A DNA stretch of 64,000 bases, taken from NCBI GenBank assembly GCA_903830655.1, contig CAIKUQ010000045.1, positions 1 through 64,000 of the forward strand, given 5' to 3'. Positions within the stretch are counted from its first letter, which is position 1. Each line of letters begins with the position of its first letter. The DNA is from an uncultured Actinomycetes bacterium (GTDB lineage: Bacteria > Actinomycetota > Acidimicrobiia > Acidimicrobiales > RAAP-2). The notes below the pieces were generated by a model. It saw only the letters and a program-made list of their open reading frames with translations. It made no database searches and was not told where the DNA came from. The position numbers and the translations under genes are program-made. This document shows positions 16,632-26,500 of the stretch, in pieces.

Positions 16632-17359
16632 AAGCGCTGCTGGCCCAAACCCGCGCCGAGGTTCGCATGACGTTACGTCGTGGTGAAACGGTATTGCTTA
16701 CTTTGATTATTCCTGCACTCCTTCTAGTCTTTTTGAGTAAAACGCACTTCACCCAAAGCACCGGCGGCCCCCGTATTGACTTCATGGCTCCCGGGATTCT
16801 GGCCCTCTGTGTTATCTCCACCTCATTGGTGGCCCTGTCTATCGCTACTGGCTTTGAACGTTCCTACGGAGTCTTGCGTCGACTCTGGGTCACGCCACTC
16901 GGACAACGTCGTCTGCTGGGATCGAAGATTGCTGCTGTTCTCGTCACTCAAGCCATACAAGTTGTGCTGCTCGGGGCCCTAGCCTTCGCGCTCGGCTGGC
17001 GCCCGCACGGCGGACTCGGTGGTGGCGTCCTCGCCGCCGTCTTTTTGATTAGCGGTTCAGCGGGATGCGCCGGCATTGGGCTCTTCCTCGCCGGTCGCTT
17101 GAAGGCGGAGGTCAACCTGGCCGCCGCTAACGGCCTGTATCTGGTCTTGTTACTCGGTTCAGGGATTGTGGTGCCGCTAGCCACGATGCCGAGTTTCATT
17201 CGACACCTAGCAGTCCTGACTCCAGCCGGCGCGATGGCCGAAGCGTTGCACCGCATTCTGCAGTTTGGGTTAATGCCAACTTGGCAAGACTTTTCTAGTG
17301 TTTTGGCCTGGGCCATCCTCGCACCACTATTAGCTGCGAGGACCTTCCGATTCGATTAG
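16628..17359 (+). CDS. ABC-2 type transporter permease
   Basis: 243 residues starting at TTG 16628 inside the ATPase stop (TTGA). About six membrane segments (ETVLLTLIIPALLLVFLS, GILALCVISTSLVALSIATG, and others), with the ABC-2 motif region FERSYGVLRRLWVTPLGQRRLLGSKI in the first cytoplasmic loop. It forms the membrane channel with the preceding ATPase. It is convergent with the TlpA-like gene and their stop codons interlock (TTAG at 17356-17359). Confidence 0.88.
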   Translation: MKALLAQTRAEVRMTLRRGETVLLTLIIPALLLVFLSKTHFTQSTGGPRIDFMAPGILALCVISTSLVALSIATGFERSYGVLRRLWVTPLGQRRLLGSKIAAVLVTQAIQVVLLGALAFALGWRPHGGLGGGVLAAVFLISGSAGCAGIGLFLAGRLKAEVNLAAANGLYLVLLLGSGIVVPLATMPSFIRHLAVLTPAGAMAEALHRILQFGLMPTWQDFSSVLAWAILAPLLAARTFRFD

Positions 17360-17943
17360 GCCCGTTGCAGCTTCTGTAGTTCGCTATCGAGCCGCTTGGG
17401 ACTAATTGCGCCAAAGATTACCTCTCGCACAACGCCACTCTTTGAAACAAACACCGTTTCGGGAAGTTGTCCAAACTTAAAGATCCCCGTGACGACCGAG
17501 TCGTTGGGATCAAAGCCCACCGGAAATTGAACGTGCGTTTTTGCCACGAAGGTTTTGGCGTTAGGTAGACCACTGGCGGCCCCCTCCTCGTCCACTCCAA
17601 TGAGTTGCACTGAACCATAGGAGTGGTGCCGCAAAAATTCAGTTACCTTAGGCAATTCGTTTTGGCACGGCGTACACCATGAAGCAAAGAACATCACTGC
17701 ACCAGCGTGACCGGTTTTCCAAGGGGCTTGAATGGTCCCGCCGTTTACTCCGGGCAGAGAAAAACTCGCCACCTTGGTGCCGACCAGTGCCGACGTGGGT
17801 ATTTGATTCTGACCCAACGTCACGGTTTTACCAGTCAAGGCTGACACTGTCACAATCAAAGTTATGGCGAGGAGCGCACCGATACCTAGAGACACCAGCA
17901 TCATTGGCGAGGGACCGCGGCGAGGATTAGTGGTATCGGACAA
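17356..17943 (-). CDS. Membrane-anchored TlpA/ResA-like thioredoxin
   Basis: About 195 residues from the TTG at 17943. A short polar N-terminus (SDTTNPRRGPSP) leads into one membrane anchor (MMLVSLGIGALLAITLIVTV), then an extracytoplasmic thioredoxin domain with the redox motif WCTPC and a cis-Pro near QLPETVFV. Such proteins reduce cytochrome c or copper-site cysteines outside the membrane. Placement directly after ctaB suggests a role in cytochrome oxidase assembly. The start is uncertain: TTG 17967, TTG 17943 or ATG 17904 are possible, and none has a strong ribosome site; 17943 gives the most natural signal-anchor. Confidence 0.78.
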   Translation of the reverse strand: MSDTTNPRRGPSPMMLVSLGIGALLAITLIVTVSALTGKTVTLGQNQIPTSALVGTKVASFSLPGVNGGTIQAPWKTGHAGAVMFFASWCTPCQNELPKVTEFLRHHSYGSVQLIGVDEEGAASGLPNAKTFVAKTHVQFPVGFDPNDSVVTGIFKFGQLPETVFVSKSGVVREVIFGAISPKRLDSELQKLQRA

Positions 17944-18841
17944 GGACGTCAACCGCCATCGCAACAAACAGCGTGGTGAGGTAGGTAATAGAGAAGTGGA
18001 AGAGTTTCATCGCATCTTTAACGTCTGCTTTGTCGTTATGTGCGTCTACGTACAGGCGGTAGGCGTAGAAGGTAAAGAGAAAACCGAGAACTGTGGCCGA
18101 GATGGCGTAGATCCAACCCAGACCAGCTGATGGGCCAATCAATATCGTCAGAGCCCACATAATCACCGAGTAGACCATGATTTCCAATGTGGTGCGCCGT
18201 AGCGAGGCCACCACGGGCAACATCGGAACATTGGCGGCCGCGTAGTCGTCACGGTAGCGAACCGCGAGTGCCCAGAAGTGTGGTGGGGTCCAGATGAAAA
18301 TAACTAAAAATAGAAGGACTGGAGCTAGCGAAAGATTGTTTGTAATCGCGGCCCAACCAACTAATACGGGAACGGCCCCGGCAGCGCCACCAATAACGAT
18401 GTTTTGTTTTGATCGACGTTTCAACCAGATGGTGTAAATAATGACGTAATAAAACGTCCCCGAAAGTGCGAGCAAGCCCGCAAGCTGGTTGTCCCAGTGT
18501 TGGAGAACTACGTAAGCGAGAAACTCAAGTCCGATTGCAAAGATTGTTGCATCGCGAGGTGAGATTAACCCCGTCACCAGCGGACGGCGTTGGGTGCGCT
18601 TCATAACCGAGTCAATGTCACGGTCGTAGACCATGTTCATCGCGTTAGCGCCTCCCGCAGCCAAGGTTCCACCAAACAGCGTGGCCACCATCGAACCGAT
18701 GCTCGGGATCCCTCGGTAGGCCACGATCATGGGCGGAATGGTGGTCACCAACAGCAGCTCTACTACCCGCAACTTCATAAGTGCGATGTAGCCCTTGACC
18801 ACATCTTTCACTGAGGGGGTTGCAGTAAGGGCCAAAGTCAT
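17927..18841 (-). CDS. ctaB: Protoheme IX farnesyltransferase (heme O synthase)
   Basis: 304 residues, about nine membrane helices. The UbiA-type prenyltransferase motif NAMNMVYDRDIDSVMKRTQR lies at about residues 65-84, and the second conserved region ALAVRYRDDYAAANVPMLPV at about 191-210. It converts heme b to heme O for the aa3-type oxidase. Divergent from ctaA with 43 bp between, in which each gene has its own TANNNT box close to its ATG. Confidence 0.95.
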   Translation of the reverse strand: MTLALTATPSVKDVVKGYIALMKLRVVELLLVTTIPPMIVAYRGIPSIGSMVATLFGGTLAAGGANAMNMVYDRDIDSVMKRTQRRPLVTGLISPRDATIFAIGLEFLAYVVLQHWDNQLAGLLALSGTFYYVIIYTIWLKRRSKQNIVIGGAAGAVPVLVGWAAITNNLSLAPVLLFLVIFIWTPPHFWALAVRYRDDYAAANVPMLPVVASLRRTTLEIMVYSVIMWALTILIGPSAGLGWIYAISATVLGFLFTFYAYRLYVDAHNDKADVKDAMKLFHFSITYLTTLFVAMAVDVLVRYH

Positions 18842-18848
18842 AGTTTTC

Positions 18849-18854
18849 AGTCTA
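18849..18854 (-). promoter_or_regulatory. Leaderless-type -10 box of ctaB
   Basis: TAGACT on the minus strand, 7 nt before the ATG, no ribosome site. Confidence 0.6.
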
Positions 18855-18872
18855 CGACCCTTGAAAAATCTC

Positions 18873-18878
18873 TAGGCT
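18873..18878 (+). promoter_or_regulatory. Leaderless-type -10 box of ctaA
   Basis: TAGGCT followed by AGTTAC and the ATG (6 nt). Only 18 bp separate it from the divergent ctaB box, so the two promoters are back to back. Confidence 0.62.
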
Positions 18879-18884
18879 AGTTAC

Positions 18885-19832
18885 ATGGCCAGTACCCGTC
18901 GCTCCGTTTCTGCCCCACTTTTCCGCTGGTTTGCTCTGGCGGACTTTGTGGCCATGATTGTCATCATCCTCACCGGGGCTGCGGTTCGCCTGACCGGTTC
19001 AGGTCTGGGCTGCCCCGACTGGCCCACCTGCTTCCAGCATCGAATTTCGGGTTCGTGGAGTCTCCACCCACTCGTTGAATACGCCAACCGAATGGTCACT
19101 GGTTCGCTCATTATCGTGACCGTCATCACCTTCATCGCTGCGCTTATGCGCTCTCCGAAGCGCAAGGATTTGATTGGGCTTTCCGGCGCACTCATTGGCG
19201 GGGTGTTTCTAGACGCCATTCTGGGGGCCATCGTCGTGTACACCAAGCTCAACCCTTGGCTGGTTTCGTTGCACATGATGCTCTCACTCTTCATGGTTGT
19301 TGTCGGCGCCACTCTCTATCACCGCTCTAAGTACCTGTACGGAGAAGGCGCTCGGGCTGAGGTCCGCGATCCATTTTTCAAAACAATTGCCCGTTCCACT
19401 TGGCTCCTAGTAGCGATTCTTCTCTACACCGGCACCCTCGTTACCGGCAGTGGCCCACATGCCGGATCAGCTACCGGTCAACTCGTTGCCAAGCGCCTCC
19501 CCATTGCCTTTTCATCTGCGGCTTGGATTCACTCGGTTGCCGCAACTTTGTTCGTCGGTGTAGTGATTGGGTTATTGGTTGCAATTTGGAAAACGCCAGT
19601 TCCTGAACCAGTCAAGTTTGGTGTTCGTCGATTGATGATCATTGCCATTATTCAGGCGACCATAGGAGTAATTCAATTTCTCACACACGTACCTGTTTTA
19701 TTAGTTGGATTGCACGTTGCTGGAGCAACTTCGCTCACAATTGGTGTCACGCAATTCAATTTGCGACAAACCGCACGCGATCGTGAGCCCGGAACACGTC
19801 GCGCAATGAATTCGAGCTCTGCTAGTAACTAA
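18885..19832 (+). CDS. ctaA: Heme A synthase
   Basis: 315 residues, eight membrane helices in two four-helix halves, as in CtaA. Conserved features: LTGSGLGCPDWPTC after helix 1 (about 38-51), HPLVEYANRMV in the first half, LVTGSGPHAG, IHSVAATLFVG and GLHVAGA in the second half with heme-ligand histidines. It oxidises heme O to heme A, following CtaB. Leaderless-type promoter at 18873. Confidence 0.94.
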   Translation: MASTRRSVSAPLFRWFALADFVAMIVIILTGAAVRLTGSGLGCPDWPTCFQHRISGSWSLHPLVEYANRMVTGSLIIVTVITFIAALMRSPKRKDLIGLSGALIGGVFLDAILGAIVVYTKLNPWLVSLHMMLSLFMVVVGATLYHRSKYLYGEGARAEVRDPFFKTIARSTWLLVAILLYTGTLVTGSGPHAGSATGQLVAKRLPIAFSSAAWIHSVAATLFVGVVIGLLVAIWKTPVPEPVKFGVRRLMIIAIIQATIGVIQFLTHVPVLLVGLHVAGATSLTIGVTQFNLRQTARDREPGTRRAMNSSSASN

Positions 19833-19887
19833 TAGTTGTATGTTGGAGATGAGGGCAACTTTGCTCTCTCTTTGAACCGAGGTCACA

Positions 19888-20070
19888 ATGGGACTCACCG
19901 AATTATTCGGTGCAGTCTTCAACCTAGACCACGTTGGTCGATATATTCACTGGGGCTTTATTCAGCTCAGCGTTTCCAACGCGATTGTTATTGGATTGAT
20001 GATTGCTATTTTCATCGCCGCACTCTTCTTGCCCTTTCCCGGCAGGCGTAGCCGTAGGGAGGGAAAATGA
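19888..20070 (+). CDS. Small single-helix membrane protein of the cytochrome b operon
   Basis: 60 residues. A GAGG ribosome site 5 nt before the ATG and an ATGA overlap with the cytochrome b gene argue that it is real. The N-terminal MGLTELFGAVFNLDHVGRYIHWGF is amphipathic, followed by one membrane helix (AIVIGLMIAIFIAALFLPF) and a basic tail. I do not recognise a family. The operon position suggests a small accessory subunit of the membrane complex. Confidence 0.68.
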   Translation: MGLTELFGAVFNLDHVGRYIHWGFIQLSVSNAIVIGLMIAIFIAALFLPFPGRRSRREGK

Positions 20071-20678
20071 CAACGGAAATTGATCGCCAGTGGACCACTC
20101 GTTTGCGCAAACGGGTAGTTGAAACACTCCCCCCCGACAAGCTCCTCCCCGACACCCAGCCGGCCTACGTGGCTTCGTGGATTTACGTCTTCGGTGTTAC
20201 AACCCTGGCCGCACTGGCCATTGTTATTCTCACGGGCTGCGTCCTGGCTATGAAGGGACCATTGTGGTGGCACCTCTCGGGCACGGGACATTTTGTGAAC
20301 TCGCTGCACCTGTGGAGTGTGGAGATTTTCTTCTTCGCCATGGTGATCCATCTTTGGGGAAAATTCTTTATGGCCGCGTGGCGCGGTGGGCGCCAGCTCA
20401 CCTGGATTACTGGTGTGGTTCTGTTTCTCACCTCCGTAGGTGCCGGATTCACTGGTTATGTTTCTCAAACCAACTACGACTCACAGTGGATCTCCACTCA
20501 GGCGAAGGATGGCATCAACGCAACAGGTGGAGGTGCCTTCTTTAATGTCTTGAACTTGGGACAAATGCTCATGTGGCACATTGTCTTGCTGCCTCTGGCC
20601 GCGGTGGCTCTTACCGCGGTTCACGTTATTTATGTTCGTATCAAAGGTGTCGTTCCTCCATTTGAAGAGGGGAAATAG
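20067..20678 (+). CDS. Cytochrome b N-terminal (b6-like) four-helix protein
   Basis: 203 residues. Four hydrophobic helices carry the two His pairs expected for two b hemes: HLWSVEIFFFAMVIHLWG (second helix) and MWHIVLLPLAAVALTAVH (fourth). ITGVVLFLTSVGAGFTGYV and YDSQWIS segments match the cytochrome b/b6 N-terminal domain. Typical bc1 cytochrome b continues with a C-terminal quinol-site domain; here the protein stops and a different membrane protein follows. No Rieske or cytochrome c gene is in the window. It probably takes part in quinol-linked electron transfer, but the partner is unknown. Confidence 0.82.
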   Translation: MTTEIDRQWTTRLRKRVVETLPPDKLLPDTQPAYVASWIYVFGVTTLAALAIVILTGCVLAMKGPLWWHLSGTGHFVNSLHLWSVEIFFFAMVIHLWGKFFMAAWRGGRQLTWITGVVLFLTSVGAGFTGYVSQTNYDSQWISTQAKDGINATGGGAFFNVLNLGQMLMWHIVLLPLAAVALTAVHVIYVRIKGVVPPFEEGK

Positions 20679-20680
20679 TC

Positions 20681-21631
20681 ATGGCTAAGAAAGCTTTCAA
20701 CCCAGACATCGACGCACCGGAGTACAAAGGCAAGTACTCGCCCTATGACATCATCAAGGAAGGAACGATTGCCGTCGTTGTCGTGGCCCTCCTCACCGTC
20801 GTGTTGGCTGTTCTTTTCAGTTCACCTGATGAGAAGGCGGTGACAATTAAGTCCTGGTCTAATGCCACACCGATGGACTTTGCCGCGACCGCAATGACCG
20901 AACTAGATGGCTCCTCTGGAACAGCCACTTACGGACCGCCGTACAATAATGCGGCGACCGGTCAGCAAGTTGGTCCTCTCACTTTGGCTAAATGGATGGG
21001 GATCAATGTGAATGTCAACACGGCGAACGACTTTGTGGTGGCGCCACTCTCAACCTTGGCCGACCAGCCCGCTTTGACTTCAGCGCTCACAACCTTCGCG
21101 AGCGCAAGTTCGTCGCGGAGAGCAAACTGGGAAGCCAATTACTCGAAAGGGCTAAGTTCTGGCAGTTTCAGTAATGGCGTTTTACAGGTGGCTGCTGCAA
21201 ATGCTGGTCCCCTTCCCGAAATGCTCGGCGCCCTTACGGCCATGGCTCGCTCGGGGGCACTAGACCAGGCCCTCGTTACACAAAAGGGTTTTTACACCAC
21301 CGATTACACCAAACCACTGTTGTTCATGGCCGACGGTTCGTTCTTGGCTAACAAAGCTCAGGTTCAGCACCTTTCGGGAGACCAATGGGGAATGATGAAC
21401 GAGACGGGTAGTTACCCCGGCCAAGCCTGGTTGTGGCTGTACACCATGTGGTACCAAGTACCTCCGTTCTCAACGAGTTGGGGCGCTAACGCTGATGCAC
21501 TTGTTTGGGCGTTCATGATGCTCTTAACTTTGCTCTTGGCGCTCACGCCCTGGATCCCAGGACTACGCTCAATCCCCCGCAAGGTCAAGGTGTACCGTCT
21601 CATTTGGCGAGAGCACTATAAAAACATGTAG
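20681..21631 (+). CDS. Unrecognised membrane protein linked to cytochrome b
   Basis: 316 residues, 2 bp after the cytochrome b gene. One membrane helix near residues 30-47 (IAVVVVALLTVVLAVLFSS), a long Ala/Ser/Thr/Asn-rich outside domain (about 50-260) with no Cys heme-binding motif, then a helix near 270-295 (LVWAFMMLLTLLLALTPWIPGLRSIP). The ending TPWIPGLRSIPRKVKVYRLIWR could replace part of a subunit-IV-like anchor. No family is recognised. It is likely a structural or quinol-site partner of the preceding protein; that is inference from the operon. Confidence 0.7.
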   Translation: MAKKAFNPDIDAPEYKGKYSPYDIIKEGTIAVVVVALLTVVLAVLFSSPDEKAVTIKSWSNATPMDFAATAMTELDGSSGTATYGPPYNNAATGQQVGPLTLAKWMGINVNVNTANDFVVAPLSTLADQPALTSALTTFASASSSRRANWEANYSKGLSSGSFSNGVLQVAAANAGPLPEMLGALTAMARSGALDQALVTQKGFYTTDYTKPLLFMADGSFLANKAQVQHLSGDQWGMMNETGSYPGQAWLWLYTMWYQVPPFSTSWGANADALVWAFMMLLTLLLALTPWIPGLRSIPRKVKVYRLIWREHYKNM

Positions 21632-21643
21632 CACCACTCAAAA

Positions 21644-21674
21644 ACGGGGTCGGCCAAGGTCGGCCCCGTTTTTT
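21644..21674. terminator. Bidirectional intrinsic terminator
   Basis: A 12-bp stem (ACGGGG-TCGGCC paired with GGTCGG-CCCCGT, two G-T pairs), AA loop, a T run on the right and an A run on the left. It lies between the convergent cytochrome b operon and recD and can serve both strands. Confidence 0.88.
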
Positions 21675-23529
21675 AGTTTCCGGCCACTTTTTTGACCAGT
21701 CGCAAACGCAACCCTCCGATTCGATTTGCGCGCACTTTGATAGCGCTTTCGATTGTCTCTAGAGTTCCGATTACGGTCACTTTTTCCTTTGCGCGCGTAA
21801 CGGCGGTGTAGAGCAACTCTCGACTTACGAATGAGCTCTTGTTCGACGGGAGCGACACGATGACGTGCTCATAGTCAGAGCCTTGCGATTTGTGAATTGT
21901 CAAACTCCACCCAAGTTCGAAATGTTCAATTTCGCTGGAACGACGAATTCTTGGATGGCCGCTTGGGCCAAAAATAACTTGGCCACCCGTTTCGCCGGTC
22001 ACCGCTAAACCAACGTCTCCGTTGCTCAACACTTCGCTGTCACTAAATCCAGCGCGAAGTTCATTTTTTGTCACCATGATTGGCGCTCCAGCCGGAATCC
22101 GCTGATCGGGTGCCAAGAGCCCCTCGGACACTAGAGCCATCTGAATCTTCTTTGTCCACCAAGCAACAGAGCCATTCCCCATCCTGGTGCCACAGAGAAT
22201 GCTTAGTTTCCTCAATGTCGCAATGCCCACTTCGCTAGTTGATTCATGTGATGCCGCTACTAACTCTCTGGCCCACGCAAGAATCTCTTCAGTCACGAAG
22301 TCCGCCGATGGCACGAGAGATAATTCTTCAGTATGCGCCGCGAAAGCTTTCTCGACCGCACCAATATCGCCCACATTAATTGCTGTAGCCAATTCGTTAA
22401 TTGGCAACCCGAACCTGTGCGCGATTGTCAACTCCGTGACGATTGGATTGGTGGGTCCATGCTGGTGGGCCAGTTCCACAATGTCACGGAGTATCGCCCC
22501 AACGCGAACTGAGATGAGCTGATTGGGGTCGCCGACTAATAGAACGTGGGTGTGAGGTTGCACTGCGCCGAGCAGCTGCTCCAATAAGCCCAAGTCAAGC
22601 ATCGAAACTTCGTCCACAATCAGCAAATCAATATCGAGTTCTCGATTCGCAGTGGAGCTGTTCTGGTGCATTTTTAACAGTCGCTGAACTGAACCCGAAC
22701 GAGAGTCGAAAGTGATTCCGTAGTTGTCGCTTCCCGGCAATCCAGAAAGAGCAGAGTCAATTTCTTCACCCAAGCGAACGGCCGCTTTTGAGGTAGGTGC
22801 ACATCGCGCAACTTTTAGGATCTGGTGATTACGAACCGACTGAAGGTGCAGTGCCGCCAAGAATGCAGCCACCGTGAAGGTCTTTCCTGTTCCGGGGCCA
22901 CCGGTCAATACTGAAATTCGCCGCGTGGTGAGATTGTCCAGCGCGTGCAATACTGCGTCGCTCGCAATGAAGTTCGGTGACGCTTCCCGTAAAGGCTCCG
23001 AAAGCGTCTCGCGGGTGAAACCTCGCTCGGAGAAGGCCGTAGAGATTGTCTTGAGGGAATCAACAAGCTCTAAGGCCACCTGATCTTCCGCGTAAGCCAA
23101 GCGACGAAGATAGACGAACTGAGCCGTTGAACCATCAGTCGCCACCACGATTGGAGCACCCGTTGGGACCACCTCGCTCGCGATATCAATTTGCTCGCAT
23201 ACACCCGTATGCCACGTTTGCGCAAGGCTGAAGACTTCAATCAGTTCTCTCGCCGAGGGGGCCTGGTCGAGCATTCCTCCGTCATCCGACCAGAGATCAC
23301 GCTGGAGCTGTTCTTGTAGATCCTCTTCGTTTAACGGAAGCGCAACGTGTTCGAGACGGGTCGCTTTCACCAAAAGAAGAATCGCCATAACTTCAATCGC
23401 TGAGGGATCCCAACTTATTCCCCCCGCGCGCGCCTGACGTATGAGCGATTCCCCAACGAGAAGATCACTGGTGGTGAAGACCAATTGGAGAACTTCACTC
23501 TCAATCCATTGGGTTCGCAGTTCATTCAT
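21673..23529 (-). CDS. recD: RecD helicase subunit of RecBCD
   Basis: 618 residues. An N-terminal about 150-residue domain, then Walker A VLTGGPGTGKTFTVAAFLAA (near 205-224), Walker B LLIVDEVSMLD, the VLLVGDPNQL motif III and the C-terminal LTIHKSQGSDYEHVIVSL and YTAVTRAKEKV motifs of SF1B helicases. It is the 5'-3' motor of RecBCD in double-strand break repair. Last gene of recCBD, with TAATG overlap to recB. Confidence 0.95.
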   Translation of the reverse strand: MNELRTQWIESEVLQLVFTTSDLLVGESLIRQARAGGISWDPSAIEVMAILLLVKATRLEHVALPLNEEDLQEQLQRDLWSDDGGMLDQAPSARELIEVFSLAQTWHTGVCEQIDIASEVVPTGAPIVVATDGSTAQFVYLRRLAYAEDQVALELVDSLKTISTAFSERGFTRETLSEPLREASPNFIASDAVLHALDNLTTRRISVLTGGPGTGKTFTVAAFLAALHLQSVRNHQILKVARCAPTSKAAVRLGEEIDSALSGLPGSDNYGITFDSRSGSVQRLLKMHQNSSTANRELDIDLLIVDEVSMLDLGLLEQLLGAVQPHTHVLLVGDPNQLISVRVGAILRDIVELAHQHGPTNPIVTELTIAHRFGLPINELATAINVGDIGAVEKAFAAHTEELSLVPSADFVTEEILAWARELVAASHESTSEVGIATLRKLSILCGTRMGNGSVAWWTKKIQMALVSEGLLAPDQRIPAGAPIMVTKNELRAGFSDSEVLSNGDVGLAVTGETGGQVIFGPSGHPRIRRSSEIEHFELGWSLTIHKSQGSDYEHVIVSLPSNKSSFVSRELLYTAVTRAKEKVTVIGTLETIESAIKVRANRIGGLRLRLVKKVAGN

Positions 23530-26500
23530 TACTTGCCTCGTCCATCTAGCGCATCGCTAACCGCGACAATGAGAGAACTAGGAACCTGCCATGTCATCAG
23601 TCCATCCTCCGGGCTGGCATTCACCAAGGCCCCACGAACGTAGTAGTACAAAACGCCTCCAATCAACTCCTCTGGATTAGAAGTCGTCACTCGACTTCGA
23701 ATGAATCGGTACAGCGCAACCGTATATAAAAGGGCTTGCATCGGATAGCCCGATTTAGCCATCTCCATATTGAGCGACTCCGGGTCATACTTCTTGGTGA
23801 TCGGCGCCCCGTTGGTTTTATAGTCAACGACCACCATTGACGGCTTTTCCTCACTACCAACATTCACCACTAGGTCTAGCGAACCTGTTAAATAACCTTG
23901 TGTGAGTCGCGTGGCGTAATGAGGCGTTTTTAGTAGCTGCTTAAAGAACGGTGCGAACTGTCCTTGCGGATCGTGGTCACAAACCAACTTCGTAATTTCC
24001 ATCAAGCGGTCATCACTTAGATTCCCAAATAGAGGAAGGGTGAAGCGCATCTCCGCACTTACAAGTTCGTTCGCGGTGCCAGCGAAATCAGCGAAGCTCT
24101 TGTTCTGGAACATGCTCCCGAGGGGTCTGTGCAACAGACGGTCCAACAACTCTGGCATGGCACTGGGAATGTCAAGAATGCCAAATTCCCCAAAGGCCTT
24201 AGTGAGGGCTATCTGCTTGCGCTCAGCGGTGATCTCTGGCGCACCGACGATAATTTCGAAATATCGGTGAATGGCCAAACCGAGCGAGGCTCCTCGCAAT
24301 TGTCCAAATACTGACCGACCAGGGTCATCTTGTGAACCATCATCTAGTTCGACATCCTCGTCTTTTACCGCCGCAACATCTACCACCGGTGCATCCCACT
24401 CGCTTTGTGATTCAATCAGTGAACTGATGCCGAGCCCCGAGTAGCTCCAACGTCTTTTGGCTTCAGTGACGGAACCGGGGGTCTCGTAGGTAGGTAGGAG
24501 TCGTATTTCACTGAACTTGGCCACGACGTCGGGGAATTCGGTGAAGTGTTCTTCGTTGATAGTGCGGACAATCGGATACTCAATTGGGAGGCCTGGATAT
24601 TCTGCACGCCATTTTTCGAGATAGTTTGCCCCCTCTTCAGAGGTCAACTCGATTGACAAATCTCTGGCGAGGTCAAGGAATGGTGCAGCGCTACTCGGCT
24701 CGGTGTGAATCCAAGAAATGACAGATTCTTTACCCCGAGTTAGCGCAACATATATGAGGCGACGGTTTTCATCAATCCTTCTGGACTCTGCGATTTGCTT
24801 CAATTCAACATCGTCAATGCCAACCACTGATGAAACATCAATTACACGCCCTTCACTGTTTGTGAAGGTACTAATCGTTACCTTTGGGTCGGTTAGGTGA
24901 AGATCGGCAACAAGTACGTGTTTCCACTCCAAGCCTTTCGAAGCGTGCGCCGTAGTCAACCGCACAGCATTCGCGTCACTTTCAATCCGCCGGCGAGCGC
25001 TTTCGTCGTTGGCCTTAGATGCCTCTTCGTGCATCTCTTCGAGCCACCGACGAATCACCAGCGGGTTTGAGCTTTTTGGGAATTCCATATCAATTAACTC
25101 ACACAAGTGTTCTACATCGGTATAGCAACGTTCCCCTTGCGGGAGTCCAAGGACCTTCCGTAGGGTCTTACCGTTTAGGAGGTGGCGATGTACTGCGGCG
25201 AACCCTTCGCTGGCTAAAAGAAGAGTGAGATCCGCGATGTCCGACGGATTCAACACGAACCACAGAGCTGGGAGAAGTTTTACGCGACGAGGATTATTTG
25301 GTTCATCCAGCATCCACAACAAGGTGCGGAGTTGCCATGCGGCGTCACTACCAAATACGTTGTCGACCCGGACATTGACGCTCAATACTTTTCTGCGCTG
25401 CAACTCCCGGCCAATCAACTTCAATTGTCTCGTTTGTGCGCACAGAATGGCAATATCAGGAGCCGCCACTCCTGAATTCAGTAGCCGGACGACCTCGTTA
25501 CATACGTCTCGTCTAATTACTGGTTCCGCTTGAGAAACCTTGCCTTCGGCACGACGGATCTCAAATCGCCCCTCGCCCTCTTTTGCGGCATGAACGGGAC
25601 GATAGATGAGTGCCGGAATCGCCTCACCCGACTGAGATTCCGATGGTCTAATCATTGATGCGAGTGGCCAGCCAATTTCATTGGCAAAGAGAAACAACCC
25701 GTTATAGGCGGCGATGATCGGCTTATTGGACCGGTAGTTAGTGCCCAGAACTGCCACTTTGAGACTGGGGTCGTCGCGTTGTTCAATCTCTTGCTGTTGC
25801 GCACGGAATACTTCAACGTCTCCTCCACGAAAACCGTAGATGGCTTGTTTCGGGTCACCCACCAGCACCATGGTGGTTGGCTCTCCGTAGGCCGTATCTC
25901 GAAAGAGGGTCTGAAAGATCTCCCATTGGACCTTGTCGGTATCTTGAAATTCGTCAATCATTACGATCTTGTACTGGTCGCGCAACGCGAGCGCGAGCGC
26001 TTCGGCCCCCTCATGGAGTTCTGCCGCTAGATCTGAAATCATGCCGTCAAAGGTGGAGATCCCCTCGTCCGCACGGAGCTTGTCGACTCTCATTCGAGCG
26101 CTTGACAGAAGTGATGCAAAGCCGGAGTTTCCATCATTCTGTAATGACACGTGCTCTCCCGCCGAGGCCATCTTGTCAACGGCGGAGCGCATTCGACTAT
26201 CAAGGGCGTTGATGCGCGTTTCGAGTGTCGCATTCAAACCCGAAGAATCTAAAGCCGCACCGACGGTCTTGGTTTCACTGTTGGCTCTCCAAATCAGCTC
26301 CTCATGAACTGCTCGTTCGACCAAGGAGTTGGCACTGGTTTGTTCCTTCGCGTCAATTTTGGTGATCGTCCCGATGAACGAGTGAATGGTGCGAGCAGAT
26401 GCTTCGTCGAGGTCACTGAGGATGGAGCGCATCCGTGCCATTGCCACCTCAGGGCCCATCTTGGAGATAATCGTTGCAGCCCCGCTCCTAGGCACTTCAT

